DNA from: Deltaproteobacteria bacterium
Lineage (GTDB): Bacteria > Myxococcota_A > UBA796 > SXON01
NCBI GenBank assembly: GCA_014191855.1
Contig: BJHF01000048.1
Location: 1 to 50,216, forward strand
Reading direction: 5' to 3'
DNA: 50,216 nucleotides
In this document: positions 33,500 through 43,493 of the stretch, piece after piece
Layout of the letters: every line of letters starts with the position of its first letter
Position numbering within the stretch: position 1 is the stretch's first letter
Position numbers and translations under genes: made by a program
The notes under the pieces: model-generated
What the model was told of the DNA's origin: nothing
Databases searched by the model: none
The model's input: only the letters and a program-made list of their open reading frames with translations

Positions 33500-36400
33500 A
33501 TGGTCGTGATTCCTCGCTCCGTCCTGTTGCCCGCGGCGCGCGTCGCCTGCGCGGGGGAGCTGCTCGCGGCCGGCGTGCGGGTGATCGTGGATCTCACGAG
33601 CGATTCGTGTGTTGTTCCTGAGGGAGCGTGGGTCCGCGTCCGAACGGCGGAGGAAACCCCCGGCACCGGGCCGCTGATCGTGATGACCGGCGCGCCCCAC
33701 CCTACCCGGGCCACGTGGCTCGAAACGACGGATGGCGGCCCGCTTCCCGAGGGCTTCGCCGGGCTCTACCTCCGCGGTCTCGGCAGCGGCGGGCGCTCCG
33801 GAAGCGAGGACGTTCGCGAATTGTGCCGCCACTACACCGGCTCAGGTGTGCCGCTGCTCGTGGATTGGCCGCACCCGCCCGAAGCGCCGGCTCCGGAAGG
33901 GGTCGGGCTCGTGCTCGGGGACGTGTTGGCGGGGTTCTTTGAGCTGGGCGCCACGCTGGCGGGGCGACTTGAGCGGATCACCGCAGCCGATTTTCGTAGG
34001 GTCGGCGAGGCAAACCTGGTGGCATCCCTCGCCAGCCCGGCGTACCGCCGCGTCGTAGCGGGCGAAGCGGTCGAAGACGTCGCGCGCGGCGTGTACGCGG
34101 CGGATGACCCGTTCACCTGCGCGTGGCCGGCCGGCGCGGGGTTGCTCCACGCCACCAGCGTGCAACGCCGGTTCGGCACGTTGGCGAGGGCCGTGGCGGC
34201 CTGGCGCTCCTCGATTTCCGAGCCGCCCCGGGTGTCCGCCGCGCCTGTCGCGACGGCCTCGGTGCGCGTCGAACCGTCAGTCTCCGACCGCTCCGCCCGC
34301 GTGGAAGACCCCCTCGCCCACATCGACCGCCACGAGCCGGTGGCGGTGATCGGCCTCGGGTGCCGGCTCCCGCAGAGCGCCTCCCACGCCGCGCTCTGGA
34401 CAAACCTCGTCGCCGGCTTCAGCGGCATCATCGAGGTGCCGAAAGAGCGTTGGGATCCGGCGCTGTTTTGGGACGCCGACAAGTCCATCCCCGACAAGAC
34501 CTACGCGAAGATCGGCGGCTTTGTCACCGACTTCGTGTTCAACCCCAAGCGCTTCCGCATCCCGCCTTCCGTGGCACGCCTGGTGGATCCGATCCAGCAG
34601 ATGGCGCTCGAAGCCGCGGCCGACGCGCTCGACGACGCCGGCTATGGGGACGGTCGCGACTACGATCGTTCACGAGTCGCCACCATCCTTGGGAACTCCA
34701 TGGGTGGCGAGATCACGGACGAGTACACGATCCGGGTGATGTTCCCCGCCATCCGCAAGGCGCTCACCGAGGTGCGCGGCTTCGCGGCGCTGCCCTCCGA
34801 CGATCGCGCGGCGATCTTGTCGGCGTACGAAGAAGAGCTGAAGCGAAACCTCGCGCCCATCACCGAAGATTCGATGCCGGGTGAGCTTGCGAACGTCGTG
34901 GCCGGTCGCATCACCAACGCCTTGAACCTGGGCGGCCCGAACTTCACGACGGACGCGGCTTGCGCCGGTTCCATGGCTGCAATTCAAGCGGCGGTGAAGG
35001 GGCTTCAGGACGGCGACTTCGACATGGCGCTGTCGGGCGGCGCCGACCGGTCCATGGGCGTCGCAACCTACGCGAAGTTTTGCAAGATCGGCGCGCTCTC
35101 TCCCGACGGCAGCCGGCCGTTCGACGCGAATGCGAACGGTTTTGTCATGGGCGAAGGAGTTGGAATCCTGGTGCTCAAGCGCCTCGCGGATGCGCTGCGC
35201 GACGGCGACCGCGTGTACTCCGTGATCCGCGGCTTCGGCGGCAGCTCCGATGGCAAAGGCAAGGGCATCACGGCGCCAAACCCCGAGGGGCAACGTCGCG
35301 CGTTGCGGCGGGCGTACGAGAACGCGGGCGTGGACCCGGCCGACGTGGACCTGTTCGAGTGCCACGGCACCTCGACCGTGGTGGGCGACAAGGTGGAAGT
35401 CGAGGCGCTGAGTGACCTGATCGGCCGCGGACGCCGCACCCGGCCCACCCGCATCGGCTCGGTAAAGTCGAACATCGGGCACCTGAAGAGCGCCGCCGGC
35501 GCCGCGAGCGCGCTCAAGACGAGCCTCGCGCTGTTCCACGGGGTGTTCCCGCCGAGCATCAACTACAAAAACGCACGTCCAGACCTGGACTTGTCGGTGG
35601 TTCCGCTTCGGGTGCAGACGACGGCGGAGACCTGGGATCACGGCGGCCCGCGGTTCGCCGGCGTGAGCGCGTTCGGCTTTGGCGGCACCAATTTCCACAT
35701 GGTCATGGAGGGCTTCCGGCCGGGGATGGCGAAGGCGTCGTCTACCGTGGTGCCGGTGAGCGCGTGGCCTCCGGTCACGACGACCACGTCTGGGGCGGCG
35801 CCGGGTGCTTCGAGTGCGGTGGCGAACGCGGCTCCGCCGGCGGCGTCTGTTTCGCCGCGCGCAGGTGTCGGGGCCGGCGGTCCGGTTGTAGACAAGTCCG
35901 TTCCCGTGCCCGAAGGGCTTTGGGCGCTCTCGGCCGACACGCCGGAGGAGCTGGTCCAGAAGTGCACGTCGCTCGCCGAGTTTGGCGAGGCGGCGCCCTA
36001 TGAGCCGGACGCGCCGCTGCGCGTGGCGGCGTGCGCGGTGGATCAAGCGGAGATGGTCTCCCAGGTGGAGAAGGTGATCTCGGCGTTGAAGAAGGGGAAA
36101 GGCTACGATCTCGTGCGCCAGCGCGGCATCGCTTTGGAGGACGTGCCTTGCGACGGGCAGATCGCCTTCCTGTTCACGGGGCAAGGCTCGCAGTACATCG
36201 GCATGGGCCTGGACCTCGCTGAGCAATTCCCCATCGTGAAGGCGACGTTCACGGAGGCGGACGAGGTGATGACGCCGCTGCTTGGGCGCTCGTTGACCTC
36301 GCTCATCGCGCGCGACCCGGCGATGACCGAGGAGGAGCAGTTCGATCGGCTCCGGGACACGGCGATCTCCCAGCCCGCCACGCTCACCGTGGATGTGGCG

Positions 36401-39400
36401 GTGCTACGCCTGCTCTCCGCGTATGGTGTGCGGCCGGACATGGTGGCCGGGCACAGCCTCGGCGAGTACGCGGCGCTGGTGGCGGCGGGGATCCTCACGT
36501 TCAAGGATGCGCTGGTGGCCGTGAGCGCGCGCGGGCGGGAGATGGCCGCGGTGAAGCTGGACGATGTGGGCAAGATGGCGGGCATCGCGGCGAGCACCGA
36601 CGTCGTGATGGAAGTGTTGGCCGAAGTGCCCGGCTACGTTGTGCCGGCGAACAAGAATTGCCCCACGCAGACCGTGATCGCGGGTGAGTCGGACGCGGTG
36701 GAGGCCGCAAGCGAGCTGTTCAAGAGCCGCGGGATCACGGTGTACCCGCTGCCCGTGAGCCACGCCTTCCACAGCCGAATCGTGGCCCCCGCGAGCGCGC
36801 CGCTGAAACGGGTGCTTGAAAGCCTGGATATCCGCGAGCCCGTCCGGAAGATCACCACCAACGTGGATAGCCGATACTACCCCACGGGCCCCGGCGCTCG
36901 TGAGGCGATCATCGAGAACCTGGCGCTGCAGGTTGCGGCCCCGGTGGAGTGGATCGCGCAGGTGGAGCGCATGTATGCGGATGGGGCGCGCATCTTCGTG
37001 GAGTGCGGGCCGAAGCGGGCCTTGTCGGGCTTCGTGGTGCAGATCCTGAAGCACCGTCCGCACCGCGCGCTGTACACGAACCAGCCCAAGCGCGGCGGCA
37101 TCCCGTCCTTCCTCGACGCGCTGGCGGACCTGTTCGCGCTCGGGTTCCCGGTGGCGGGGCGTCCTGCGGCGGAGACGGACATCTTCGCCCCCATGGTGGG
37201 CCGGCGGAGCACCACGCCGCTGCTGGCCGCCCGTAACGAGGCGGCGAACGCGGCTCATGCGCCGGTGGAACGGGTAGGCACCCCGGAGATCATCCGCACG
37301 ATCTTCGAGATCGTGGCTCGGCGAACGGGCCTCCAGGTGGAGGAGCTGGCCCTCGACCACGACATCGAGGCCGACCTCGGCATCGACACCGTCAAGAGCG
37401 CCGACATCATCTCGCAGGTGCGGGATGCGCTGAAGCTGGAGCCCGATCCGGAGTTCCGCATCGGGCAGCACCGCACGCTGCGGCAGCTCGTGGACTACGC
37501 GGCGAACCGCGCGGGGGCCACGCGACCCGCTTCCATGCCCGAGCGCCGGGCCGCAGCGGAGTCGCAAGTCATCTCGCACGTGCCGACGGGCCACGCGCCG
37601 GTGATCCACATCGGCGCCCCGACGATCCCGGCGGACTCGGCGGCGAAGTTCCTCGCGCAGATCGCGGGGCAGGACCTCCGCGGCGTAGACGGCGCCACCT
37701 TCGCCACCGCGATGTTGCCCGCGTTGCAGGGTTTCCTTGGCGCGGCGTGGACAGCGTTCCAGGCGGCGCAAGCCCCGGCCGCAGTAGCGCCGGCGCCGGT
37801 GGTGGCGCCCGTGCCGGTGGTGGCGCCCGTGCCGGCGGCGGTGGTGGCCCCCAAGGCGTCGGGAGCGCCCAAGCCCACGGCAACGGCGTCGTCACCTCCG
37901 ACCCCCCGCCACAGCCAGATCGTGTGTTCGGGAGCTTCACTGGGGCTTCCGGGCGGCGGAGAGGTGTTCGAGGCCGACGGCATCCAGCGGATGCTCAAGG
38001 GCGAAAACCGGATCACGCAGGTCTCCGAGGCCGGGCAGGACAAGTTCATCGCCAAGCGCCTCGTGCGCCTCACCAAGGATCCACTGACCGGAGAGGGCGG
38101 CTTCCTCCCGGTTGAAGCCCGCGATCAGGTGATTCGTCTCGCCGGCCAGCGCGGGCACTTCGATCTGGTGGCGGACTACGGCATGGAGGCCTCGCTCGTG
38201 CGTAGCCTGGACATCGCGACGCAATTGGCGTTCGCGGCGGCCTTGGAGGCGCTCAAGGACGCTGGGATTCCCCTGGTTCGCACCTGGCGCCAGACCACGA
38301 CCGGTAAGCCGGTCGCGACGGGTTGGGCGCTCCCCGAGCCGATGCGCGACACCACCGGCATTGTGTTCGGTAGCGCCTTCGCCGGGTACGATCAGCTCGT
38401 TCAGAAGCTCGGCCAGGGCGGTGACGACGGTGAGGGGCACTTCGATCGCCGGTTCCTGTTCCAGATCCTCGCGATGGGGCACAGCCAGCTCGCGCAGCTC
38501 CTCGGCGCTCGGGGGCCGAACACGGCCGTCAACGCCGCCTGCGCGAGCACCACGCAGGCGTTGGCTGTCGCGGAAGACTGGTTGAAAGCGGGTCGCTGCG
38601 ATCGGGTGATCGTGGTCGGCGCCGACGACGTGACGAGCGAGAACCTCTTGGAGTGGATCGGCTCCGGGTTCATGGCTGCGGGCGCGGCAACCACGACGGC
38701 GGAGGTCGAGAACGCGGCGTTGCCGTTTGATCGGCGTCGCCATGGCATGATCCTTGGCATGGGGGCCGTGGGTCTCGTGCTCGAACGAAGCGATGACGTG
38801 GCGGCGCGCGGCATGGTGCCGATCGCGGAATTGTTGGGGACGCACATTGCGAACAGCGCGTTCCACGGCACCCGGCTCGATGCGGCGCACATCTCGCGCG
38901 AGGTGAAAACCTTTGCGGACAAGGCTGTGGCGGCGGCGGGCGTGAGCCACCGCGAGTTCGCCGAGCACTGCGTGTTCTTGAGCCACGAGACGTACACCCC
39001 CGCGCGGGGCGGGTCGGCGGCGGCGGAGATGGCCAGCTTGCCACACGCGTTTGGCGCCGCGGCGTCGAAGATGATCATCGCGAACACCAAGGGGTATACG
39101 GGGCACCCGATGGGCGCGGGGATCGAGGACACGGTCGCGGTCAAGTCGCTGCAATACCAGCTTGTCCCGCCCATTCCGAACCTGAAGGAGCCGGACCCGG
39201 ATCTCGGACCGCTCACGTTGAGCACCGGCGGCCACTACGACATCACCTATGCGCTCCGCCTCGCGGCCGGCTTCGGCAGCCAGCTCGCGCTCGCCGCCTG
39301 GAAGAAGGTTGCCAAGGGCGATGTGCGGATCTCGGACGTGCGCACCAACGCGGCTTGGATCGCGAAGATGGGCGGCGCACCCGGCAAGCTGGTCATCGAG

Positions 39401-42400
39401 GCGCGGCAACTGCGCTTCGCGGTCGACCCGACGGCGAAGGTCGTGGAGGCCGCACCGGCCGCGGTGGACGCGGCGGCTTCGTCCGCGGCGTCGCCGGCGC
39501 CCTCCGGCGTTACGCGCGAAGCGGTCCTCGACCGGCTCATCGGCGTGGTCGCTGCGAAAACGGGCTACGGACGCGACGAGATCGATCCCAGCTACGAGCT
39601 GGAAGCCGATCTCGGCATCGACACCGTGAAGCAGGCGGAGATCTTCGCGGAAGTGCGAGACGCCTACGGCCTTGAACGAGACGACAGCTTCAAGCTGGCG
39701 GACTACCCCACGGTGGAGAAGCTGGCGGCCTGGCTCGCTTCGAAGGCCGGCGCGGTGGTGAGCGCACCCGCAGGCGGAGCCATGCCCGACGCCGATCGGG
39801 AGCCGACGCTCACCGTTCGGCCCGTGACGGCCGATCGAGCGCCGGCCGTAGCCGTCGTTGTCGCGCCGACACCGGGCGGCGTGGACCGCGCGGCCGTGCT
39901 GGAGAAGCTCGTGTCCGTCGTTGCCGCGAAGACCGGGTACGACGTGGCAGAGATCGATCCGGCGTACGAGCTGGAGGCCGATCTCGGGATCGACACCGTG
40001 AAGCAGGCGGAGATCTTCGCCGAGGTGCGCGATGCCTACGGGCTCGCGCGGGACGATAGCTTCAAGCTGGCGGACTACCCGACGGTGGAGAAGCTGGCGG
40101 GGTGGCTGGCGACGCAGGCTGCGGGTCAGGCCGGTGGGGGGGAAGTTGCGTCTTCGCAGGTGGCGAGCACGGCGCCGCGCCCCTCGACACCGCCCGTCGT
40201 CGCGTCGGCGGACGCGTCATCGACGGCGGCACCCCGGCCCGCAAGTGGTGTGAGTGAGGCCGAGGTGTTGGAGCGCCTCATTTCGGTGGTTTCCGCCAAA
40301 ACGGGCTACGAACCCAGCGAGATCGACCCGGCGTACGAGCTTGAGGCCGACCTTGGCATCGATACCGTGAAGCAGGCGGAGATCTTCGCCGAGGTGCGGG
40401 ACGCCTACGGCCTGGAGCGGGACGACAGCTTCAAGCTGGCGGACTACCCCACGGTGGAGAAGTTGGCGGGTTGGCTCGCCGAGAAGGCGAACGGGGCGAG
40501 GGCCGGTGAGCCGGCGGTTCCCCCCCTCCGGCCTGCGGCCACCTCCCCCCGGGAGGGCGGAGGACTGAGCGCCGACAGTGCCGCCCGGACCGAGCCGGGG
40601 GCAGGAGCTGGTGCTGACGGTGGCGGGATGCCAGCCGCGCCGACGCCGGTCGCGACCGCCCCCGTGCGCCCCGACCTGCTCCCGGCCGACTTCCGGGTGC
40701 GGCGCTGTGTGCGCGTAAGCCAGGTGAAGCTGCCGGTGAGCACCCTGCGCGGCCAGGTGGTATGGGTGCTTGGCGGCGGTGAACTGGCGCGTGCGCTCCG
40801 CGAGGACATCGAGCTCGCGGGCGCGCGCTCCGATGGCGATCCCGACGTGGTGATCGACTGCGGCACACCGCTGCTGGAGCTCTTCGCCCAGGCCCAACGC
40901 CTGGACACGAAGCGCCCCCGTCAGTGGGTGGCGGTCCTGCAGGCCACCGCGGACGTGCGTGCAGCGCGCGACAACGGCGCCCGCGCCGGCATGTGCAAGG
41001 CGCTCGGGCGCGAGTGGGCGGGGTGCCGCGCGCGCGTCGTGACGGTGCAGGCCGGTTGGCCAGCGCTGGATGCGGCTCGCGCCATCGTAGACGAACTGGG
41101 CGAGGCTGACCGTGCCGTCGAGGTGTGGGTCGGACCGGGCGTGCGCGAAGTCGCCGCGTTGGCCGTGGAGCTCGTGCCGACAGAGGGGCACTGGCCCAAG
41201 CGGCCGATCGCGCTGTTGACCGGGGGCACCCGGGGCATCACCGCCCAGGTGGGCTTGGAATTGGCCCGGCGTGGTCCTTGCGCGCTGATCCTCGTGGCGC
41301 GCACGGCGGCCGGGGAGCAGCCGCTGGATGAGGAGGCCGAGCGCGCGCGCATCAAGGCCGAGCTGTCGCGGACAGAAAAGCGAGTCACGCCCAAGATGAT
41401 CGAGGATCGTCTCAAGCCGCTGCGTACGGCGGAGGAGGCGCGCCAGAACGTTGAGGCGATGCGGGCGCTTGGGGCCGAGGTTTCGGTGCGTACGCTCGAT
41501 CTCGCCGATGCCGACGCGGTGCGGCGCGCGGTGCGAAGCCTGCGCGATGAATTGCCTCGGATTGACCTCGTGATTCACGGTGCTGGCGTCGAGGAGTCGA
41601 GGTTGCTCGCCGATAAGGACGAGGTCGCCTTCCGGCGTGTCTACGACGGCAAAGCCGAGGGCGGGCTGGCGCTGGTGGAGTCGATCGACCCAGCCACGTT
41701 CTTCGTGAGCATGGGCAGCATCGCCGGCCGCTTCGGCAACGCGGGCCAGGTGGACTACAGCGCCGCCAACGAGGCAATGGCACAGGTATGCCAGGTTCGG
41801 CCGCGCTCCTTGCACATCGCGTGGACGGCATGGGCGGATGTTGGCATGGCTGTGCGTGGGGGGATGGAGCAGCTCCTCACCTCACGCGGCGTGGAGCTCT
41901 TGCCCCCCCGGGCCGGCGCGCGGGTGCTGTGCGATCTCGTGAGCGCGGGCGTTGGTGGCGAATTGGTGATCGCCGGCAAGCTCGGGGATTTCCAGTCCCC
42001 CGCGCTGCACCCGCTCCTGGATTCGGTGGAACTGCTCGGCGACCGGGCGATCGCGCGTCGGAGCCTCTCGCTGGCCTCTGACCCGTGGATGGCGGATCAC
42101 GCGATCGACAACATCCCGGTTTTGCCGGGTGTGATTGGCCTGGAAATGATGGTGGCTACGGCGCTCGCCGCGAACCCACGCGGTCGGTATGCCGGCGTGG
42201 AGGACGTGACGTTCGCAGCGCCCCTCAAGCTGCATCGCGACGAACCGGCGCTCGTGCAGATCACCGCGGAGCCCGATGAGGATGGCGCGTGGCGCTGTGT
42301 GCTGCGCAGCACCCGAACCTTGAAGAACGGCCGGGAGCAGACGACGGTTCACTTCGAGGCCAGCGTGCAGCTCGCCGAAATGCCGCTCTTGCCGTCGTTG

Positions 42401-43453
42401 CCTTCGGCCTACTTCCCGGAGGAGCGGGTGTCGCAAAAGGACATCTACCGGCGCTTCTTCCACGGTCCGCGGTTCCAGGTGCTGCAGCGGGCCGAGGCCG
42501 TGGCGGTGCAGGGGCTGATGGCAGAAGCGGCGGTGGAGCACGGGCTCATCGCGGAGGGGCTGCTCACCGAGCCGCTGGTGCTCGAAGCGGCGTTCCAGGC
42601 GGCGGGGCTCCATCGCATCGCCCTCGACGGGGTGATGGCGCTGCCTGCGAGCATCGATGCGGTCGAGTTGGTGCGCTCCGCCGTTGAGGGGGAATCGCTG
42701 CAGGTCGTGGTTCACCAACGCGGCGGCACCTACGACATCGATGTGGATGGCTCAGAGGGCCGTGTGATGCGGGTGCGGGGCTTCCGCATGGTGGAGAAGG
42801 GTCCGTTGGACCCGGAGGATCGTCTGCCCATCCCCGAGGGCGGGTGGCCGAGCGCCTCCATCGCCGTTGCCGCCGAGGCCCGGGACGAGCTGCCCGATGG
42901 CGAGCAGGCGAGGTTCACCGCGCGCGGAAACGCCAGCCGGCAGGCTGATCGTCTGGCTGGGCAGCTCGCGGCGAAGCGCGCGGTGCTCGCGTTGGTCCCT
43001 GCGGGGGACTTTTCGGTGGAGCGCGAGGCTAGCGGGCGTCCTGTCGTAACCGGTCGCGACGACGTGCACGTCAGCATCACGCACACGCAGGGTGAGGCGC
43101 TGGCCTTCGCCGTTCGCGGGGCCCGCGCGGGCGTCGACATGGAGAACGTGGAGCCGCGGTCGGATGTTTTCGCCGCGGAGTGGTTCACCGACGCGGAGCG
43201 GGCCTGGGCCCGATCGGCGGAGGAGCGTACGGCCGTGTGGAGCGTCAAAGAGGCCGTACTCAAGGCCCTGGGCGCCGGTCTGGCGCTGTCGCCGCGGGAG
43301 ATCGAGGTTCGGTCTATCGTGGACGGGCTCGCCGACGTGGGGCTCATCGGCGAAGTCGCCGCGGCCCACGCCGCCCTCGGCGGGGCGCCCCTGCGCGTTC
43401 GGGTGGGCACCTTCGGGGGGCGGGTTGTGGCCACCGCTGTGTTTGCCGCGTGA
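33500..43453 (+). CDS. Single-chain Pfa-like lipid synthase (KS-AT-ACP-KS-ACP3-KR-DH-PPTase)
   Basis: 3317 residues; ATG 33500 has GGGAG upstream. Residues 1-260 are an uncertain N-terminal domain. KS1 starts near 277, with DAACAGS (Cys488), ECHGTS and SNIGHLKSAAG. AT starts near 888 with TGQGSQ and GHSLGE (Ser986). ACP1 lies near 1297. KS2 runs from about 1470 to 1960 with NAACAST (Cys1681), SHETYTP and GYTGHPMGAG. ACP2-4 lie near 2042, 2166 and 2289. KR has LTGGTRGITAQ and VDYSAAN (Tyr2753). A hot-dog DH has WMADHAIDNIPVLPG (His2867). A C-terminal phosphopantetheinyl transferase has GVDMENVEP and WSVKEAVLKAL. This resembles Pfa/polyunsaturated and other secondary lipid synthases but is fused in one chain and lacks an enoyl reductase. 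All four ACPs read LGIDT, with Thr where Ser is expected. Probable product: a long-chain unsaturated or hydroxylated fatty acyl chain. Confidence 0.9.
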   Translation: MVVIPRSVLLPAARVACAGELLAAGVRVIVDLTSDSCVVPEGAWVRVRTAEETPGTGPLIVMTGAPHPTRATWLETTDGGPLPEGFAGLYLRGLGSGGRSGSEDVRELCRHYTGSGVPLLVDWPHPPEAPAPEGVGLVLGDVLAGFFELGATLAGRLERITAADFRRVGEANLVASLASPAYRRVVAGEAVEDVARGVYAADDPFTCAWPAGAGLLHATSVQRRFGTLARAVAAWRSSISEPPRVSAAPVATASVRVEPSVSDRSARVEDPLAHIDRHEPVAVIGLGCRLPQSASHAALWTNLVAGFSGIIEVPKERWDPALFWDADKSIPDKTYAKIGGFVTDFVFNPKRFRIPPSVARLVDPIQQMALEAAADALDDAGYGDGRDYDRSRVATILGNSMGGEITDEYTIRVMFPAIRKALTEVRGFAALPSDDRAAILSAYEEELKRNLAPITEDSMPGELANVVAGRITNALNLGGPNFTTDAACAGSMAAIQAAVKGLQDGDFDMALSGGADRSMGVATYAKFCKIGALSPDGSRPFDANANGFVMGEGVGILVLKRLADALRDGDRVYSVIRGFGGSSDGKGKGITAPNPEGQRRALRRAYENAGVDPADVDLFECHGTSTVVGDKVEVEALSDLIGRGRRTRPTRIGSVKSNIGHLKSAAGAASALKTSLALFHGVFPPSINYKNARPDLDLSVVPLRVQTTAETWDHGGPRFAGVSAFGFGGTNFHMVMEGFRPGMAKASSTVVPVSAWPPVTTTTSGAAPGASSAVANAAPPAASVSPRAGVGAGGPVVDKSVPVPEGLWALSADTPEELVQKCTSLAEFGEAAPYEPDAPLRVAACAVDQAEMVSQVEKVISALKKGKGYDLVRQRGIALEDVPCDGQIAFLFTGQGSQYIGMGLDLAEQFPIVKATFTEADEVMTPLLGRSLTSLIARDPAMTEEEQFDRLRDTAISQPATLTVDVAVLRLLSAYGVRPDMVAGHSLGEYAALVAAGILTFKDALVAVSARGREMAAVKLDDVGKMAGIAASTDVVMEVLAEVPGYVVPANKNCPTQTVIAGESDAVEAASELFKSRGITVYPLPVSHAFHSRIVAPASAPLKRVLESLDIREPVRKITTNVDSRYYPTGPGAREAIIENLALQVAAPVEWIAQVERMYADGARIFVECGPKRALSGFVVQILKHRPHRALYTNQPKRGGIPSFLDALADLFALGFPVAGRPAAETDIFAPMVGRRSTTPLLAARNEAANAAHAPVERVGTPEIIRTIFEIVARRTGLQVEELALDHDIEADLGIDTVKSADIISQVRDALKLEPDPEFRIGQHRTLRQLVDYAANRAGATRPASMPERRAAAESQVISHVPTGHAPVIHIGAPTIPADSAAKFLAQIAGQDLRGVDGATFATAMLPALQGFLGAAWTAFQAAQAPAAVAPAPVVAPVPVVAPVPAAVVAPKASGAPKPTATASSPPTPRHSQIVCSGASLGLPGGGEVFEADGIQRMLKGENRITQVSEAGQDKFIAKRLVRLTKDPLTGEGGFLPVEARDQVIRLAGQRGHFDLVADYGMEASLVRSLDIATQLAFAAALEALKDAGIPLVRTWRQTTTGKPVATGWALPEPMRDTTGIVFGSAFAGYDQLVQKLGQGGDDGEGHFDRRFLFQILAMGHSQLAQLLGARGPNTAVNAACASTTQALAVAEDWLKAGRCDRVIVVGADDVTSENLLEWIGSGFMAAGAATTTAEVENAALPFDRRRHGMILGMGAVGLVLERSDDVAARGMVPIAELLGTHIANSAFHGTRLDAAHISREVKTFADKAVAAAGVSHREFAEHCVFLSHETYTPARGGSAAAEMASLPHAFGAAASKMIIANTKGYTGHPMGAGIEDTVAVKSLQYQLVPPIPNLKEPDPDLGPLTLSTGGHYDITYALRLAAGFGSQLALAAWKKVAKGDVRISDVRTNAAWIAKMGGAPGKLVIEARQLRFAVDPTAKVVEAAPAAVDAAASSAASPAPSGVTREAVLDRLIGVVAAKTGYGRDEIDPSYELEADLGIDTVKQAEIFAEVRDAYGLERDDSFKLADYPTVEKLAAWLASKAGAVVSAPAGGAMPDADREPTLTVRPVTADRAPAVAVVVAPTPGGVDRAAVLEKLVSVVAAKTGYDVAEIDPAYELEADLGIDTVKQAEIFAEVRDAYGLARDDSFKLADYPTVEKLAGWLATQAAGQAGGGEVASSQVASTAPRPSTPPVVASADASSTAAPRPASGVSEAEVLERLISVVSAKTGYEPSEIDPAYELEADLGIDTVKQAEIFAEVRDAYGLERDDSFKLADYPTVEKLAGWLAEKANGARAGEPAVPPLRPAATSPREGGGLSADSAARTEPGAGAGADGGGMPAAPTPVATAPVRPDLLPADFRVRRCVRVSQVKLPVSTLRGQVVWVLGGGELARALREDIELAGARSDGDPDVVIDCGTPLLELFAQAQRLDTKRPRQWVAVLQATADVRAARDNGARAGMCKALGREWAGCRARVVTVQAGWPALDAARAIVDELGEADRAVEVWVGPGVREVAALAVELVPTEGHWPKRPIALLTGGTRGITAQVGLELARRGPCALILVARTAAGEQPLDEEAERARIKAELSRTEKRVTPKMIEDRLKPLRTAEEARQNVEAMRALGAEVSVRTLDLADADAVRRAVRSLRDELPRIDLVIHGAGVEESRLLADKDEVAFRRVYDGKAEGGLALVESIDPATFFVSMGSIAGRFGNAGQVDYSAANEAMAQVCQVRPRSLHIAWTAWADVGMAVRGGMEQLLTSRGVELLPPRAGARVLCDLVSAGVGGELVIAGKLGDFQSPALHPLLDSVELLGDRAIARRSLSLASDPWMADHAIDNIPVLPGVIGLEMMVATALAANPRGRYAGVEDVTFAAPLKLHRDEPALVQITAEPDEDGAWRCVLRSTRTLKNGREQTTVHFEASVQLAEMPLLPSLPSAYFPEERVSQKDIYRRFFHGPRFQVLQRAEAVAVQGLMAEAAVEHGLIAEGLLTEPLVLEAAFQAAGLHRIALDGVMALPASIDAVELVRSAVEGESLQVVVHQRGGTYDIDVDGSEGRVMRVRGFRMVEKGPLDPEDRLPIPEGGWPSASIAVAAEARDELPDGEQARFTARGNASRQADRLAGQLAAKRAVLALVPAGDFSVEREASGRPVVTGRDDVHVSITHTQGEALAFAVRGARAGVDMENVEPRSDVFAAEWFTDAERAWARSAEERTAVWSVKEAVLKALGAGLALSPREIEVRSIVDGLADVGLIGEVAAAHAALGGAPLRVRVGTFGGRVVATAVFAA

Positions 43454-43481
43454 CGCCCCCCCGTTCCCGCTCACGATGAGG

Positions 43482-43487
43482 TAGGCT
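43482..43487 (+). promoter_or_regulatory. -10-like hexamer TAGGCT, leaderless start
   Basis: TAGGCT is followed by exactly six bases and then ATG at 43494. The predicted transcription start coincides with the start codon of the acetyltransferase gene. No Shine-Dalgarno sequence is present. Confidence 0.42.
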
Positions 43488-43493
43488 CAGCGC

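Noticed and set aside
40217..41815. 532-codon minus-strand open frame inside the lipid synthase
   Set aside because: Antisense to the ACP and KR domains, whose motifs are unmistakable; no coherent protein.
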